A stretch of DNA of 64,000 nucleotides. Source: an uncultured Collinsella sp. GTDB lineage: Bacteria; Actinomycetota; Coriobacteriia; Coriobacteriales; Coriobacteriaceae. Location: NCBI GenBank assembly GCA_947642445.1, contig CANRSF010000012.1, positions 1 to 64,000 on the forward strand, read 5' to 3'. Both the position numbers and the translations under genes were made by a program. Below are positions 26,625 to 35,213 of the stretch, piece by piece. The notes beneath the pieces were generated by a model that saw nothing but the letters and a program-made list of their open reading frames with translations, did no database searches and was not told the origin of the DNA. Position 1 is the first letter of the stretch, and the number at the start of each line of letters is the position of its first letter.

Positions 26625-26816
26625 TATCTCACCGCTAAACGGTCATTTTTGTCCCGTAAACGGCGCATCTATACGCATATTCACGCAATCCCACGCACGC
26701 AAATACGCACAAATGCGAACCGGTCATTGCTCAGAGACAGGGGCTTATGCTTAGAACTCAAAAGACAGGATGATCCGCTTCGCCTTCGCTCATGGCGCGC
26801 TGCAGCTCTAAGGACC

Positions 26817-26870
26817 GTCCCAAACTGCCGACAGAAAAGGAACGTTCCAAACTGCAGACAGAAAAAGAAC
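26817..26870. repeat. Two 27-nt direct repeats
   Basis: GTYCCAAACTGC followed by MGACAGAAAARGAAC occurs at 26817-26843 and 26844-26870 with four differences, and is followed by GTCCCC. The region 26625-26995 otherwise holds no gene that I can see. Confidence 0.7.
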
Positions 26871-26896
26871 GTCCCCAGGCGCCGGCATTTCAAGAG

Positions 26897-26925
26897 CACT
26901 CATTTAAGTCTGTCCCCAATGAGTG
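26897..26925 (-). repeat. GGGACAG-loop hairpin, copy c
   Basis: Perfect 8-bp arms CACTCATT / AATGAGTG enclose a 13-nt loop TAAGTCTGTCCCC. On the minus strand the loop reads GGGGACAGACTTA, the same core as the other copies with unrelated arms. Confidence 0.75.
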
Positions 26926-26996
26926 GGAGTAATCAGAGACCCTTTGCGAGGGAGGCCGGACGTGGCCTTCCTCGTTTTTATTCATGGACTTTAGTC

Positions 26997-27188
26997 CGTG
27001 CCGCGCGGCACGCGCGGCATAGAAAGCCACCCGCTCAGCGGGTGGAGGCCAATTTCCGCTACGCGACAAAAACCTTCCCCCTAGCATGAGGATTGTTCAG
27101 GTCATCATACTAGGGGGAAGGTGATTGCTGTGGCCCAGAAAGCCAACAGCCTCGCGCACACGAAATGGCTGTGCAAGCACCGCATCGC
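26997..27188 (+). mobile_element. 5' fragment of an IS200-type element (tnpA start only)
   Basis: A subterminal hairpin (27027-27045, CCACCCGC / GCGGGTGG) is followed by a 13-bp perfect inverted repeat (27072-27084 / 27110-27122). This repeat pairs the ribosome binding site GGGGGAAG and the GTG start at 27121, the translation-blocking hairpin known from IS200. The frame then reads QKANSLAHTKWLCKHRI, the N-terminus of IS200 transposases (NSLxHTKWxCKYHIVF), and breaks at about 27188 into unrelated sequence. The catalytic HUH and Tyr parts are absent, so it is a dead remnant. Confidence 0.75.
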
Positions 27189-27407
27189 ACCGAGGTCAAG
27201 CTCATCGCCGCCATCGTCGAGAAGCACCCCAAGGTGCGCTTTGCCGCGAGCCGCACCTCGGCCCACGCCGACCTCTACGACCGTATGGAGCAGGCCCTGT
27301 GCGAGCGCGTGGCCAACGCGGTGGAGGTCGTCCGCTCCGACATCAGCCCCGCGCTTCTTGTCCACACCGGTCCAAACCTCGTGGGTGTGGCGGTCCAGGG
27401 ACTCTAG
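27189..27407 (+). pseudogene. C-terminal fragment resembling a DegV/EDD-domain protein
   Basis: The frame reads TEVKLIAAIVEKHPKVRFA, then AHADLYDRMEQAL, ISPALLVHTGPNLVGVAV and a stop. The HTGP motif near the end and the preceding AHA segment match the C-terminus of DegV fatty-acid-binding proteins. The first ~200 residues are missing; the fragment begins where the IS200 remnant ends. The family call is from motif memory only. Confidence 0.5.
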
Positions 27408-27440
27408 CGGAGGCGGGGCGTCCTGCCCAAAAACAAATGC

Positions 27441-27490
27441 AAAAGACGAGCACTTCTTGCCGCTCAATTGGCAAGAAGCGCTCGTCTTTT
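27441..27490. terminator. Bidirectional terminator
   Basis: An 11-bp outer stem (AAAAGACGAGC / GCTCGTCTTTT) continues into an inner CTTCTTGCC / GGCAAGAAG stem. T runs lie on both sides. On the minus strand it terminates the ROK kinase operon. Confidence 0.88.
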
Positions 27491-27522
27491 CTTAACGCGT
27501 TGTATGGCGGAGAGAGCGCAAG

Positions 27523-28407
27523 TTACGCGAGCGCCCTTCTTGCCAGCTCGGCCGCGCCGAGGATTCCTTGGTCGCCGCCGCAGCCCGGGGCGCAGATGTA
27601 GCTCTCCATGTCCTTAAGCTCGGCGGTCTGGATGTAGCCACCCAGATATTCGAGGGTCTTCTTGCGGACGATGCCGTAGAGCTGCTCCTGGTGCATCACG
27701 CCGCCGCCGAGGACGATGCGGCGAGGCGAGTACATGAGCACGATGTTCGCGCACATCTGCCCCAGATAATCCCCCTCGAGCGCCCACACCTCATCGTTGT
27801 CCGCGAGCTCGGCCGCGGGCTTTCCCCAGCGCGCGGCGATGGCGGGGCCGGAGGCGAGCCCCTCGAGACAGCTCGCGTGGCTCGGGCAGACGCAGCGTCC
27901 CTCCTCGGTGGGACGGGTCCTTACCAGCATGTGACCGGCCTCGGGGTGCAGCATACCGTGAAGGAGTCTGCCCGCGCACATGACGCCCGCACCCACGCCG
28001 GTGCCGATGGTCACGTAGACGGCGTCCTCGAGCCCCTTGCAGCAGCCGAAGACCACTTCGCCGAGGCAGGCAACGTTAACGTCCGTGTCGTAGGCCACCG
28101 GAATCCCGAGGTCGTCGGCGAACGCGGCGCGAAGACCATGGCCTCGCCACGCGAGCTTGGGCGTCTGGAGGATGGAGCCGTAGCGCTCGTCGTTGGGGTC
28201 GACGCAGGTCGGGCCGAAGGCGCCGATGCCCAACGCGTCCACATCGCGGGCGGTGAACCACTCGATCATCTGCGGGACGGTCTCGGCGGGCGTAAGCGTC
28301 GGGGTCTCCATACGGTCGAGGACCTCGCCGTCGCCGGACACCACGGCACAGACCATCTTGGTCCCGCCGGCTTCGAGGGCGCCGAGCCTCATTTGCTTTT
28401 CGCTCAT
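27523..28407 (-). CDS. ROK-family sugar kinase, fructokinase-like
   Basis: The 294-aa kinase should phosphorylate a hexose in the cytoplasm. It has the phosphate-binding GALEAGGTK loop, the catalytic Asp in DTDVN (D109) and GTGVGAG. The ROK zinc site (H159 and C172, C174, C180; GRCVCPSHASC) is present. The EAGGTK start and zinc region are typical of bacterial ROK fructokinases. It is the last gene of the PTS/GH172 operon. An intracellular fructose or other hexose released by the GH172 protein is the probable substrate (inference). Confidence 0.87.
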   Translation of the reverse strand: MSEKQMRLGALEAGGTKMVCAVVSGDGEVLDRMETPTLTPAETVPQMIEWFTARDVDALGIGAFGPTCVDPNDERYGSILQTPKLAWRGHGLRAAFADDLGIPVAYDTDVNVACLGEVVFGCCKGLEDAVYVTIGTGVGAGVMCAGRLLHGMLHPEAGHMLVRTRPTEEGRCVCPSHASCLEGLASGPAIAARWGKPAAELADNDEVWALEGDYLGQMCANIVLMYSPRRIVLGGGVMHQEQLYGIVRKKTLEYLGGYIQTAELKDMESYICAPGCGGDQGILGAAELARRALA

Positions 28408-28486
28408 GTGATCCTCCTTACAAAGGGACGCCCGCAGTCATGGTCAACCGCGGGCGCCCATAACGTTGGCTTGTTTCGAGGCGACC

Positions 28487-29611
28487 CTACCTGGGCACGC
28501 GGTCCTGCCTCGCGGCAAACGGGGCGAGCACGGCGTGCGGCTCGCTTTGGTACCAGTAGGCGACGGTGGAGATGTCGTCCTCGCGCTCGTAGAGCTTGAT
28601 GTCGTCGTTGCCGAGGTCCTGGAACGTCACGCGCAGGTCCTCCTTGAACGAGATCGGGTCGGGAAGGTGCCACCTGTAGAGGCCGTGCCTGGGCAGCGCG
28701 TCGTCGTTAGTCGCGAGCATCGGATTCGGGTTCGGCTTGCCCGCGCTGAAGCGGTCGCGCGTGGCGTCGCGCGTCGAGCGGTACGGGTAGCCGGCGAACA
28801 GCGTGTTGAAGCACTGCGCCTCGGGCAGCGCGTGGGGCGGCCTGTCGAGGAAGGCCCAGGCACCGCCGAAGTAGTCCTCGGCTCCCGTCGAGGTGACCGT
28901 GGGGAACTCCTCGTCGCCGTCGAGGAAGAACTTCATCTCGCCCTCGCCCCACCAATAGCGCTCCAGGGCGCACAGGGCCATGTAGGTGCCGACGTAGTAG
29001 CCCTTGCCGCGCACGCCGTCGAGCACGGTGTAGTCGACGCCCCTGCGGGTGCTGCGCTCGCGGTTAAAGCGGGCGTGGAAGTACATGGCGTCGTCCGGCA
29101 CGTCGGTGAGCGCGTAGTTGAACGTGTAGAAGATGTACTTAATGAACCCGGGGTGCTCGCTCGTAAGCGTGACCTTGGCGTGCTTCCTGAAGGGCATCTC
29201 GAAGTAGCAGTTCATGCCGCCCGTCGGGTTCACGCAGATGGGCATCGAGTTGACGATGGCGCGCTCACCGAAGCCGTTGCAGAAGAAGTCGCCGACAGGG
29301 CACTCGACCGAGGGGGTCTCCTCGTCGTCCCAGTAGAAGCGCAGCACGAGGTCACGCATGACGAAGCTGCCAGCGGCGGTCTTGTCGGGGACGGTCATCC
29401 AGATGTGGCGGATGATGCCGGGGCCCTCGATGTCCGCGAGCGTGATGGTCTCGCCGGACTCAAGGGGCACGCAGCACGAGCCCTTGCGGCCGACGCCGAG
29501 GTGGCTGGCCGACATGGCGGCGCGGCCCTTCTCGCCCGTGATGTTCTCGGGGGTGATGGCGCGGCTTTCCTCACCGCCGTGCATCCACACGTCCTTAAGG
29601 AACTCTCTCAT
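28487..29611 (-). CDS. DUF2961 / glycoside hydrolase family GH172 protein
   Basis: The 374-aa protein has no signal peptide and no membrane segment, so it acts in the cytoplasm. It matches DUF2961 by GPGIIRHIWMT, VECPVGDFFCNGFG, YWWGEGEMKFFLDGD and TSTGAEDYFGGAW. DUF2961 proteins were later classed as GH172, whose known members act on alpha-D-fructofuranosides (difructose dianhydride I) or on D-arabinofuranosides. Located between a mannose-family PTS and a ROK fructokinase-like gene, it probably cleaves the imported (possibly phosphorylated) sugar. The substrate is unproven. Confidence 0.85.
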   Translation of the reverse strand: MREFLKDVWMHGGEESRAITPENITGEKGRAAMSASHLGVGRKGSCCVPLESGETITLADIEGPGIIRHIWMTVPDKTAAGSFVMRDLVLRFYWDDEETPSVECPVGDFFCNGFGERAIVNSMPICVNPTGGMNCYFEMPFRKHAKVTLTSEHPGFIKYIFYTFNYALTDVPDDAMYFHARFNRERSTRRGVDYTVLDGVRGKGYYVGTYMALCALERYWWGEGEMKFFLDGDEEFPTVTSTGAEDYFGGAWAFLDRPPHALPEAQCFNTLFAGYPYRSTRDATRDRFSAGKPNPNPMLATNDDALPRHGLYRWHLPDPISFKEDLRVTFQDLGNDDIKLYEREDDISTVAYWYQSEPHAVLAPFAARQDRVPR

Positions 29612-29623
29612 CGTCGACCTCCT

Positions 29624-30022
29624 CTATTCGTCGTCGTCGCACTCGGCGGAACTGGCACCGTTCACGTAGATGATCTGCTGGCGCGCCTCGTTGACGAGGG
29701 CGTCGAAGTCGAGTTTCTCGTCGGGGCGCGCGAGCGCGACCGTCATGGCGAGCGGGAGGTTGACACCCGCGATCACGTGGATCCGGTCGGAGGCGAAGCG
29801 GGAAAAGCGCTGGTTCACGCTGCCGCCGTACGCGTCGGTGAGGACGACGACCTCGTCAGTGCCCGAAAGAGCCGCCTCGACCGCCGCGTCGAGCCCCTCG
29901 CCGTTGTCGTTCACGTAGGCGCACACGGCGTTGACGGCGTCGCCCTTACCCGTAAGGAACTCGAGGGTGTCCTTGAAGCCCTGGGCGAGAAGGGAATGGC
30001 TCGCCACAACTATCTTTCTCAT
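29624..30022 (-). CDS. PTS EIIA, mannose/fructose family
   Basis: The 132-aa cytoplasmic phosphocarrier has the mannose-type IIA fold start MRKIVVASHSLLAQG with the phosphorylatable His9. VVVLTDAYGGSVN and AGVNLPLAM, typical of this family, follow. It ends in an acidic tail (ECDDDE). It is encoded after IID and before the GH172 gene in the same operon. It receives phosphate from HPr and passes it to the IIB protein at 31677-32150. Confidence 0.92.
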   Translation of the reverse strand: MRKIVVASHSLLAQGFKDTLEFLTGKGDAVNAVCAYVNDNGEGLDAAVEAALSGTDEVVVLTDAYGGSVNQRFSRFASDRIHVIAGVNLPLAMTVALARPDEKLDFDALVNEARQQIIYVNGASSAECDDDE

Positions 30023-30048
30023 TGATTCACCAATCTCTTGGGTCGAAG

Positions 30049-30879
30049 CTAGGCGAGGATGCCGGCGGCGGAGGCGACCATCGCGAGGACGATCACCACG
30101 AGGATGAGGGCCGTCATGCTCGCGTTCTTCTTGGTAAGAAGGTAATACGCGCTTCCCGTGATGGCGGCGGGGATCATGGCAGGCAGGATCTTGTCGAGCA
30201 GCGGCTGAATCTCCATCGCGACGTCGCCGAAGCTGAAGCTAATCGGGCAGGTGACGCCGATGACCGAGGCGATGAGGCAGCCGACCACGGTGAGGCCGAG
30301 CACGGAGGCGGCAGTGAGGTTGGGAAGCTTCTCGCTGAAGTCGGTGACGAGCTTCACGCCCTGCTTGTAGCCGAACTCGAGGGCGTGCATGCGGACCCAG
30401 AAGATGGCCAGGATGAGCGCGAACCAGATGCCGGCTCCCACGGGGTTGCCCTCGATGGCCATGTAGGCGGCGATGGAGCCCATGATGGTCGGGATCATGG
30501 TCATGAGCAGGGAGTCGCCAACGCCGGCGAGCGGTCCCATGGTGCCGATCTTCAGGTCTTGGACGGCGTCCGCCGCCGCTAGGCCGTCGCGCTCCTCCAT
30601 GGCCACGCAGGCGCCAAGGATGATGGCGGCGAGCCAAGGCTGGGTGTTGTAGTAGCGGAAGTGGTTGTTGAGCGCTTGCTTATAGTCCTCGTCGTTCGTG
30701 TAGATCTTCCTCAGGACCGGCGAGAGGGCGTAGGCGACTGAGGCGCCCTGCTGGGTCTGGTAGTTGAAGGTGCACACGCTCATGAGCCAGCGCCAGTTCG
30801 CGTTGCGCAGGTCCTTCTTGGTGACCTTGTAGCCGGAGGGCTTGCCCTCGGCGACGGCGGTGATGTTCTCGTTTTCCAT
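30049..30879 (-). CDS. PTS EIID, mannose family
   Basis: The 276-aa membrane component forms the sugar channel together with IIC. The N-terminal cytoplasmic part (KKDLRNANWRWLMSVCTFNYQ) and the GTMGPLAGVGDSLLMTMIPTIMGS motif are hallmarks of the IID family. It starts 2 nt after the IIC stop, so translation is likely coupled. Confidence 0.93.
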   Translation of the reverse strand: MENENITAVAEGKPSGYKVTKKDLRNANWRWLMSVCTFNYQTQQGASVAYALSPVLRKIYTNDEDYKQALNNHFRYYNTQPWLAAIILGACVAMEERDGLAAADAVQDLKIGTMGPLAGVGDSLLMTMIPTIMGSIAAYMAIEGNPVGAGIWFALILAIFWVRMHALEFGYKQGVKLVTDFSEKLPNLTAASVLGLTVVGCLIASVIGVTCPISFSFGDVAMEIQPLLDKILPAMIPAAITGSAYYLLTKKNASMTALILVVIVLAMVASAAGILA

Positions 30880-30881
30880 GG

Positions 30882-31667
30882 TTACTCATCCTCTCCGATG
30901 AAGGCGTCTGCGGAAGCGTGGGCGGCGAGCTCGGTGTCCCTCTCGGCACGCTGGTAGAACGCAATCGCGAGGGCAACGCCGACGATGGCGGCGCCGATGA
31001 TGGGCACGTTCAGGAAGGCCGAGAGGAAGAAGCCGGCGAGCAGGTACTGGAAGTACTTGGCGGTTGGCATGTAGCGGAGCAGCATGGCGATACCGACGGC
31101 CGGGAGCATCTTGCCGGCGAGGGTGAGGCCGGAGAGGAACCACTGGGGCATGACCTCGAGGAGCCAGTTGACGGCGGGCTGGCCGAGCGTCACGGAGACA
31201 AAGACGGGCAGGGCGGCGCACAGGCCGAAGAGCGCGGGGCAGACCCACAGGATGGCGTTCATCTGATTGAACTTACCCTCGTTGCAGAACTTCTGGGACT
31301 TCTCGACGACAAAGCCGTTGAGGATCTTGGCGACGACGTCGAGCTGGATGCCGAGCATGCCGACCGGCAGGCCGATGGCGAGGCCCGTGTCGGAGCCCAG
31401 GGTCACGCCGTAGGCGGTGGCGATGATGGCCATCGTGCCGTAGTCGGGAATGGAGGAGCCGCCGAAGCCCGCGACGCCGAGCTGCATGAGCTGAATGGTG
31501 CCGCCGATGACAAGGCCGGTCTTCCAGTCGCCCATGACGACTCCGGTGATGAGGCCCCAGAAAACGGCGTAATTGACGAAGATCATCGGGATGCCGTAGT
31601 AGTCCACGTGCTTGATGAAGGCCAGCAGGGTCAAAAGGACGACCTGCAGGATAGTGAAGTTGACCAT
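30882..31667 (-). CDS. PTS EIIC, mannose family
   Basis: The 261-aa integral membrane protein of the sorbose/mannose IIC family has several hydrophobic helices, with MQLGVAGFGGSSIPDYG and AIGLPVGMLGIQLD as visible family motifs. GGGGGAAAT precedes the ATG. It lies 9 nt after the IIB gene and directly before IID. Confidence 0.93.
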   Translation of the reverse strand: MVNFTILQVVLLTLLAFIKHVDYYGIPMIFVNYAVFWGLITGVVMGDWKTGLVIGGTIQLMQLGVAGFGGSSIPDYGTMAIIATAYGVTLGSDTGLAIGLPVGMLGIQLDVVAKILNGFVVEKSQKFCNEGKFNQMNAILWVCPALFGLCAALPVFVSVTLGQPAVNWLLEVMPQWFLSGLTLAGKMLPAVGIAMLLRYMPTAKYFQYLLAGFFLSAFLNVPIIGAAIVGVALAIAFYQRAERDTELAAHASADAFIGEDE

Positions 31668-31676
31668 ATTTCCCCC

Positions 31677-32150
31677 TTAGATGAGGTCTGCGACGGAGAC
31701 GGGCTTGTCGGCGGGCACGAACTGGGCCGTCACCTTGACGCCACGGGCGATGAGCGCCTTGTAGCTCTGGACGTTCTCGGCGGAGGCGTAGGCGCGCTGG
31801 GTGAGCTGGATGCCGTCCTCCTTGACGAGCGAGCCGCCGACGACCAGCGACGGGAGCTCGACGCCCGACTCGACCAGGCGAAGCATCGTCTCGGGCTCCT
31901 TGGCGATGACGAAGACCTTCTCGCGGTCGTACTTGCCCGCGGCGAAGTTCTTGAGCGCGGTCTGCTCGGAGATGATCGAAACGGCCATGCCCGCGGGGCG
32001 CGCCATCCTCATGGTGGACTTCAGGACCTCGTCGCCGGCGACCTTGTCGTCGATGACCATGACTCGGGTCGCACCCGACACCGGGGCCCACTGCGTCACG
32101 ATGATGCCGTGAAGCAGGCGATTGTCGATTCGTGCCATAACAACACTCAT
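31677..32150 (-). CDS. PTS EIIB, mannose family
   Basis: The 157-aa cytoplasmic subunit carries the phosphorylation motif ARIDNRLLHGIIVTQW with the active His14. It transfers phosphate from EIIA to the sugar entering through IIC/IID. AGGAGC upstream supports the ATG at 32150; a longer frame to 32219 would start in the leader. It is the first gene of the operon IIB-IIC-IID-IIA-GH172-ROK, 123 nt downstream of the LevR-like regulator. I found no -24/-12 promoter in that gap. Confidence 0.92.
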   Translation of the reverse strand: MSVVMARIDNRLLHGIIVTQWAPVSGATRVMVIDDKVAGDEVLKSTMRMARPAGMAVSIISEQTALKNFAAGKYDREKVFVIAKEPETMLRLVESGVELPSLVVGGSLVKEDGIQLTQRAYASAENVQSYKALIARGVKVTAQFVPADKPVSVADLI

Positions 32151-32273
32151 GTTTGCTCCTATCAAATGAAGTTTTGCGTTCGGTACTGCCTCGGCGCTAT
32201 CCGGATTCGCGCCGGGCAAGGGGTTATCGGATTATTGAGGACGCGCGGTCAGCTTGCGGCGGCGTGGGGAAGG

Positions 32274-35015
32274 TCACTCGTCGAGCAGGAGGTCCGAGGA
32301 GCCGAGGCGCTCTTCTCGCGCCGGGGCGGCGCTCACGCTTATGTAGTCGAAGACATATGCGATCTCGCTTACGGGAACCTCTACGCGATAGCGCGTCGAG
32401 ATGCTCGAGAAGCTCTGCCTGAAGGACTCGATGAAATCGGCGCGTTCCTCCTCGAAGCGGTCCTGGCCAACGTAGGTCTCAATGGGGTTTCTGGTAACAA
32501 GGCGCTCGACGAGACAGCAGAGGTGAACGTAGAGCCCAATGATGGCGTTGCTGCCGATCTTCTCGCCTGTCCTGCGCTGAAGCTCGTGCACGGCGCTCTC
32601 GATCTCATGGAATAGCCGCTCCGGGTCGAGGATGGTGATGGAGCGGATGACGTTCTGCAGCGTCATGTTCGAGAGCAGCTTCTCGTGGAAAGAAGAGAGC
32701 TCGGAAGCGTCAAGCCACCTGCCGAACACGGCATCAACCTTAGAGGCGGACGCCGTCGACATGATGTCCTCGAGGGCGACGAAGGGGACGGAGGCGACCC
32801 CGGGGTCTCCCGTGCCGATGACGGCGCAGACGCGGTGCTCGGAGAAAACGGCGTCGTTCGACCCGTTCGCGACGAGCTGCTTGAAGGGCCTCGTGAGCAG
32901 GCGCGCGCCTATGGTGCGCGGGAGGCTCTGCGAGACGAGCTGGCGTATCCTCTCCGCGGCGTCGACCCCGGACTCGGAGCAGAAGACGATGGCGTCCTCA
33001 CGGTTGACGCGCTCGATCACCTTGCAGTGCGTCACGCACGCGGCGGTCGCATCGCCAAGAACCTCGGCGATGGACTTGCCGCCGAGCAGCCCGACCCCGA
33101 TCTCGAGCGCAAGACCGGTAGAGACGTTGTTCACCACGCCGATAGTGGAGTCGGTAACGTTCTCGAGGGCCTTATAGGCCTCCTCCAAGGAGCCCATGTC
33201 GACGAGGAACACGACCCCGGTGCAGTAGGAATGGCGGTCGACGAGGCGCTGGAGCGGACCGACGATGTCCTTCAGCTGCTGGTCGTAGGGCATGTCGACA
33301 GCCTCGTACACATGCATGCCGAGCATACGGTTCGCCGCGTCGGCGATGCTCGTCGCCGTTGAGTAGCCGTGGGACAAGATGACGCAGAGCGTCCGAAGGG
33401 CCTTCGCATCGCGAGACTCCGATGCGACACACAGCGTCAGAAGCGTCTTCGTGAAGTGATCGAGCGAGATTCCCAGCGCCCCTTCCACGTCTGCGGCGAC
33501 CTGATCGGAGACACTCGAGGCAAACGGCAATTCGGAGGTCACGGCACCGAGGAGATGGGAGATTTGCTCCGCACAGGCAGACTTTCGCTTAGCCAGGCCG
33601 ATACCCGGCCACAACTGCAGGCAAATCTCCTGGGCCAGTAGAAAAGCGACCTTCCTCGAAAGCTCGATGCCATAAGAAGAGCCTGCGTCGGCAAGGACCG
33701 CGCCCACGACGCGCTCGAAGGCGCGCGACCTCGAGGAGGCGACGCCGTGGTCGAAGATCAAGTGATCCTCAACGCCGCGCACAGCGGAGACAGCTTGCGA
33801 GACAAGCTCGGAGACAGAGAGCTCCCCGGCGCAGAATCGCTCATCGAGGGAGCACAGGGCATCGAGCGCCTGCTCGACCGGCCCTGTGCTCTCGGCGGCA
33901 TCCAGAGACGCGTCGATCAGAACGCCATCGTCGGGCTGTTGATCGATCTGCGCGGAGGAGAGGAGCCCGCTGGGAAGAAGATACGGGCGAACGACGACGT
34001 AGTCGCCCTCGCGATTGAGGAACGCTTTGGCACAGCAGTTCGTCACGCAGGCGCGCAAGCCGGCGATGTTATCGGAAAAGTCCGCGTTCACGAGGCAACG
34101 GTATGCGCCGCGGCTGATCTTCACATCAGAACCGATTCGGCACCCCTCGCTGCGCAGGAAGCTCAAGATGAGATCCTCGCGCTCCTCGGGGGTCCGCTCC
34201 TTGAGTGAGGGGACGCGGGCACAGATGGGCATTTTGCTGTAGGCCGAGGAAACCTTCAGGTCATCGGCGGAAAGCGTCGTCGAAAGAACGAGGCGAGCGC
34301 GCGGCGCATCCTGGGAGGCATCGAGCCCGAGGGCCGTCGCAAGGCAGTGCTCCATCGCAGAGGGAGAGAGTGCCTCGATGCCGTTGACAAAGACCACACC
34401 CCCGCGCGCTTTCGCGATCGACTCGTCAAGAAGCCCGTTGAACGAGGCGGCGTCCGGGACCCCGGCGCAGTCGATGCGCACATAGGAGGAGTCGCGGGAC
34501 AGCAAGCCCTGGTTCTTGCCGTACTCGTACACAAGGCGAGAAAGGAAAGACTTACCGACACCCACGCCGCCGCTCAAGAGGATGGGCAGGCCAAACGGAG
34601 GGTACTGAACCGCAGCCTTGCACTGCTCGACAACGGAGCTGAGGCTCATGTCGAAGCCCACGGCACGCGCGAAGTCGCGGTGATCGGCGATTCCCGTCGC
34701 CTGGATGAGGTCGGCGAGCGAGGCATACTCGCTTGCAGAGAGCTTTACCTGAAAACGCTTCTGGAACGCGCGGCGATGAAAATAACGGACAGGCCTGCCC
34801 GCCACCTTAACCACAAGACCGGCGCGAACAAGGTCGTTGAGGTACTGGCTCGCCAGGCTCCTGGAGATGATGAGCGTCTCGGCGATGTCGGAGGTGGACA
34901 GACGGGCAAGGTCGTCGAGCGAGACGGCAGAGGTGAGGGCCTCGAGATGCTCGAGAATCCTGTCCCTCATGTCGACGGGTTTCTTTGCCAAGCTGTCCTG
35001 TGTGGTCTTGTCCAT
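32274..35015 (-). CDS. LevR/ManR-like PTS-regulated activator with a degenerate AAA domain
   Basis: The 913-aa protein starts with a winged-helix domain (about 15-85). An AAA+ domain follows with Walker A GGVGVGKS (149-156). Two PTS regulation domains enclose an EIIA-Man-like domain (SHGYSTATSIADAANRML), and the last PRD contains GLYVHLCCLVERLV with its His. The order is that of LevR, the sigma-54 activator of levan/mannose PTS operons. However, the segment between Walker A and the Walker B position is short, GAFTGA is absent, and Walker B reads VVFVNGIEAL, with Asn in place of the first Asp. It probably controls the adjacent PTS operon by another mechanism. Confidence 0.87.
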   Translation of the reverse strand: MDKTTQDSLAKKPVDMRDRILEHLEALTSAVSLDDLARLSTSDIAETLIISRSLASQYLNDLVRAGLVVKVAGRPVRYFHRRAFQKRFQVKLSASEYASLADLIQATGIADHRDFARAVGFDMSLSSVVEQCKAAVQYPPFGLPILLSGGVGVGKSFLSRLVYEYGKNQGLLSRDSSYVRIDCAGVPDAASFNGLLDESIAKARGGVVFVNGIEALSPSAMEHCLATALGLDASQDAPRARLVLSTTLSADDLKVSSAYSKMPICARVPSLKERTPEEREDLILSFLRSEGCRIGSDVKISRGAYRCLVNADFSDNIAGLRACVTNCCAKAFLNREGDYVVVRPYLLPSGLLSSAQIDQQPDDGVLIDASLDAAESTGPVEQALDALCSLDERFCAGELSVSELVSQAVSAVRGVEDHLIFDHGVASSRSRAFERVVGAVLADAGSSYGIELSRKVAFLLAQEICLQLWPGIGLAKRKSACAEQISHLLGAVTSELPFASSVSDQVAADVEGALGISLDHFTKTLLTLCVASESRDAKALRTLCVILSHGYSTATSIADAANRMLGMHVYEAVDMPYDQQLKDIVGPLQRLVDRHSYCTGVVFLVDMGSLEEAYKALENVTDSTIGVVNNVSTGLALEIGVGLLGGKSIAEVLGDATAACVTHCKVIERVNREDAIVFCSESGVDAAERIRQLVSQSLPRTIGARLLTRPFKQLVANGSNDAVFSEHRVCAVIGTGDPGVASVPFVALEDIMSTASASKVDAVFGRWLDASELSSFHEKLLSNMTLQNVIRSITILDPERLFHEIESAVHELQRRTGEKIGSNAIIGLYVHLCCLVERLVTRNPIETYVGQDRFEEERADFIESFRQSFSSISTRYRVEVPVSEIAYVFDYISVSAAPAREERLGSSDLLLDE

Positions 35016-35185
35016 GACTTCTTACCTCCTCGTACAAGGAGTATAAGGGGAGAACAGAGAACGGAAGGGGGCGCGTGGGGGAATCAACAGCTCCGAGGAA
35101 AAGTCCACCACTTGAGGGGCAGAAAACAACGGCCATTGAACATTCAGGGCCGACGCTCAACACTTCGGCTCGACACTTCGCTTTG

Positions 35186-35213
35186 GAAAGGGCCCCGGCG
35201 CGCCGGGCCTAAA
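35186..35213 (-). terminator. Probable terminator after the truncated nucleosidase gene
   Basis: On the minus strand a GC-rich stem (GGCCC-GGCG / CGCC-GGGCC type) overlapping the stop codon is followed by CCCTTTCC. The T tract is short, so confidence is moderate. Confidence 0.5.

Noticed and set aside
32151..32273. Sigma-54 promoter upstream of the PTS operon
   Set aside because: No TGGCAC-N5-TTGC type sequence could be found in the gap, and the activator lacks GAFTGA.
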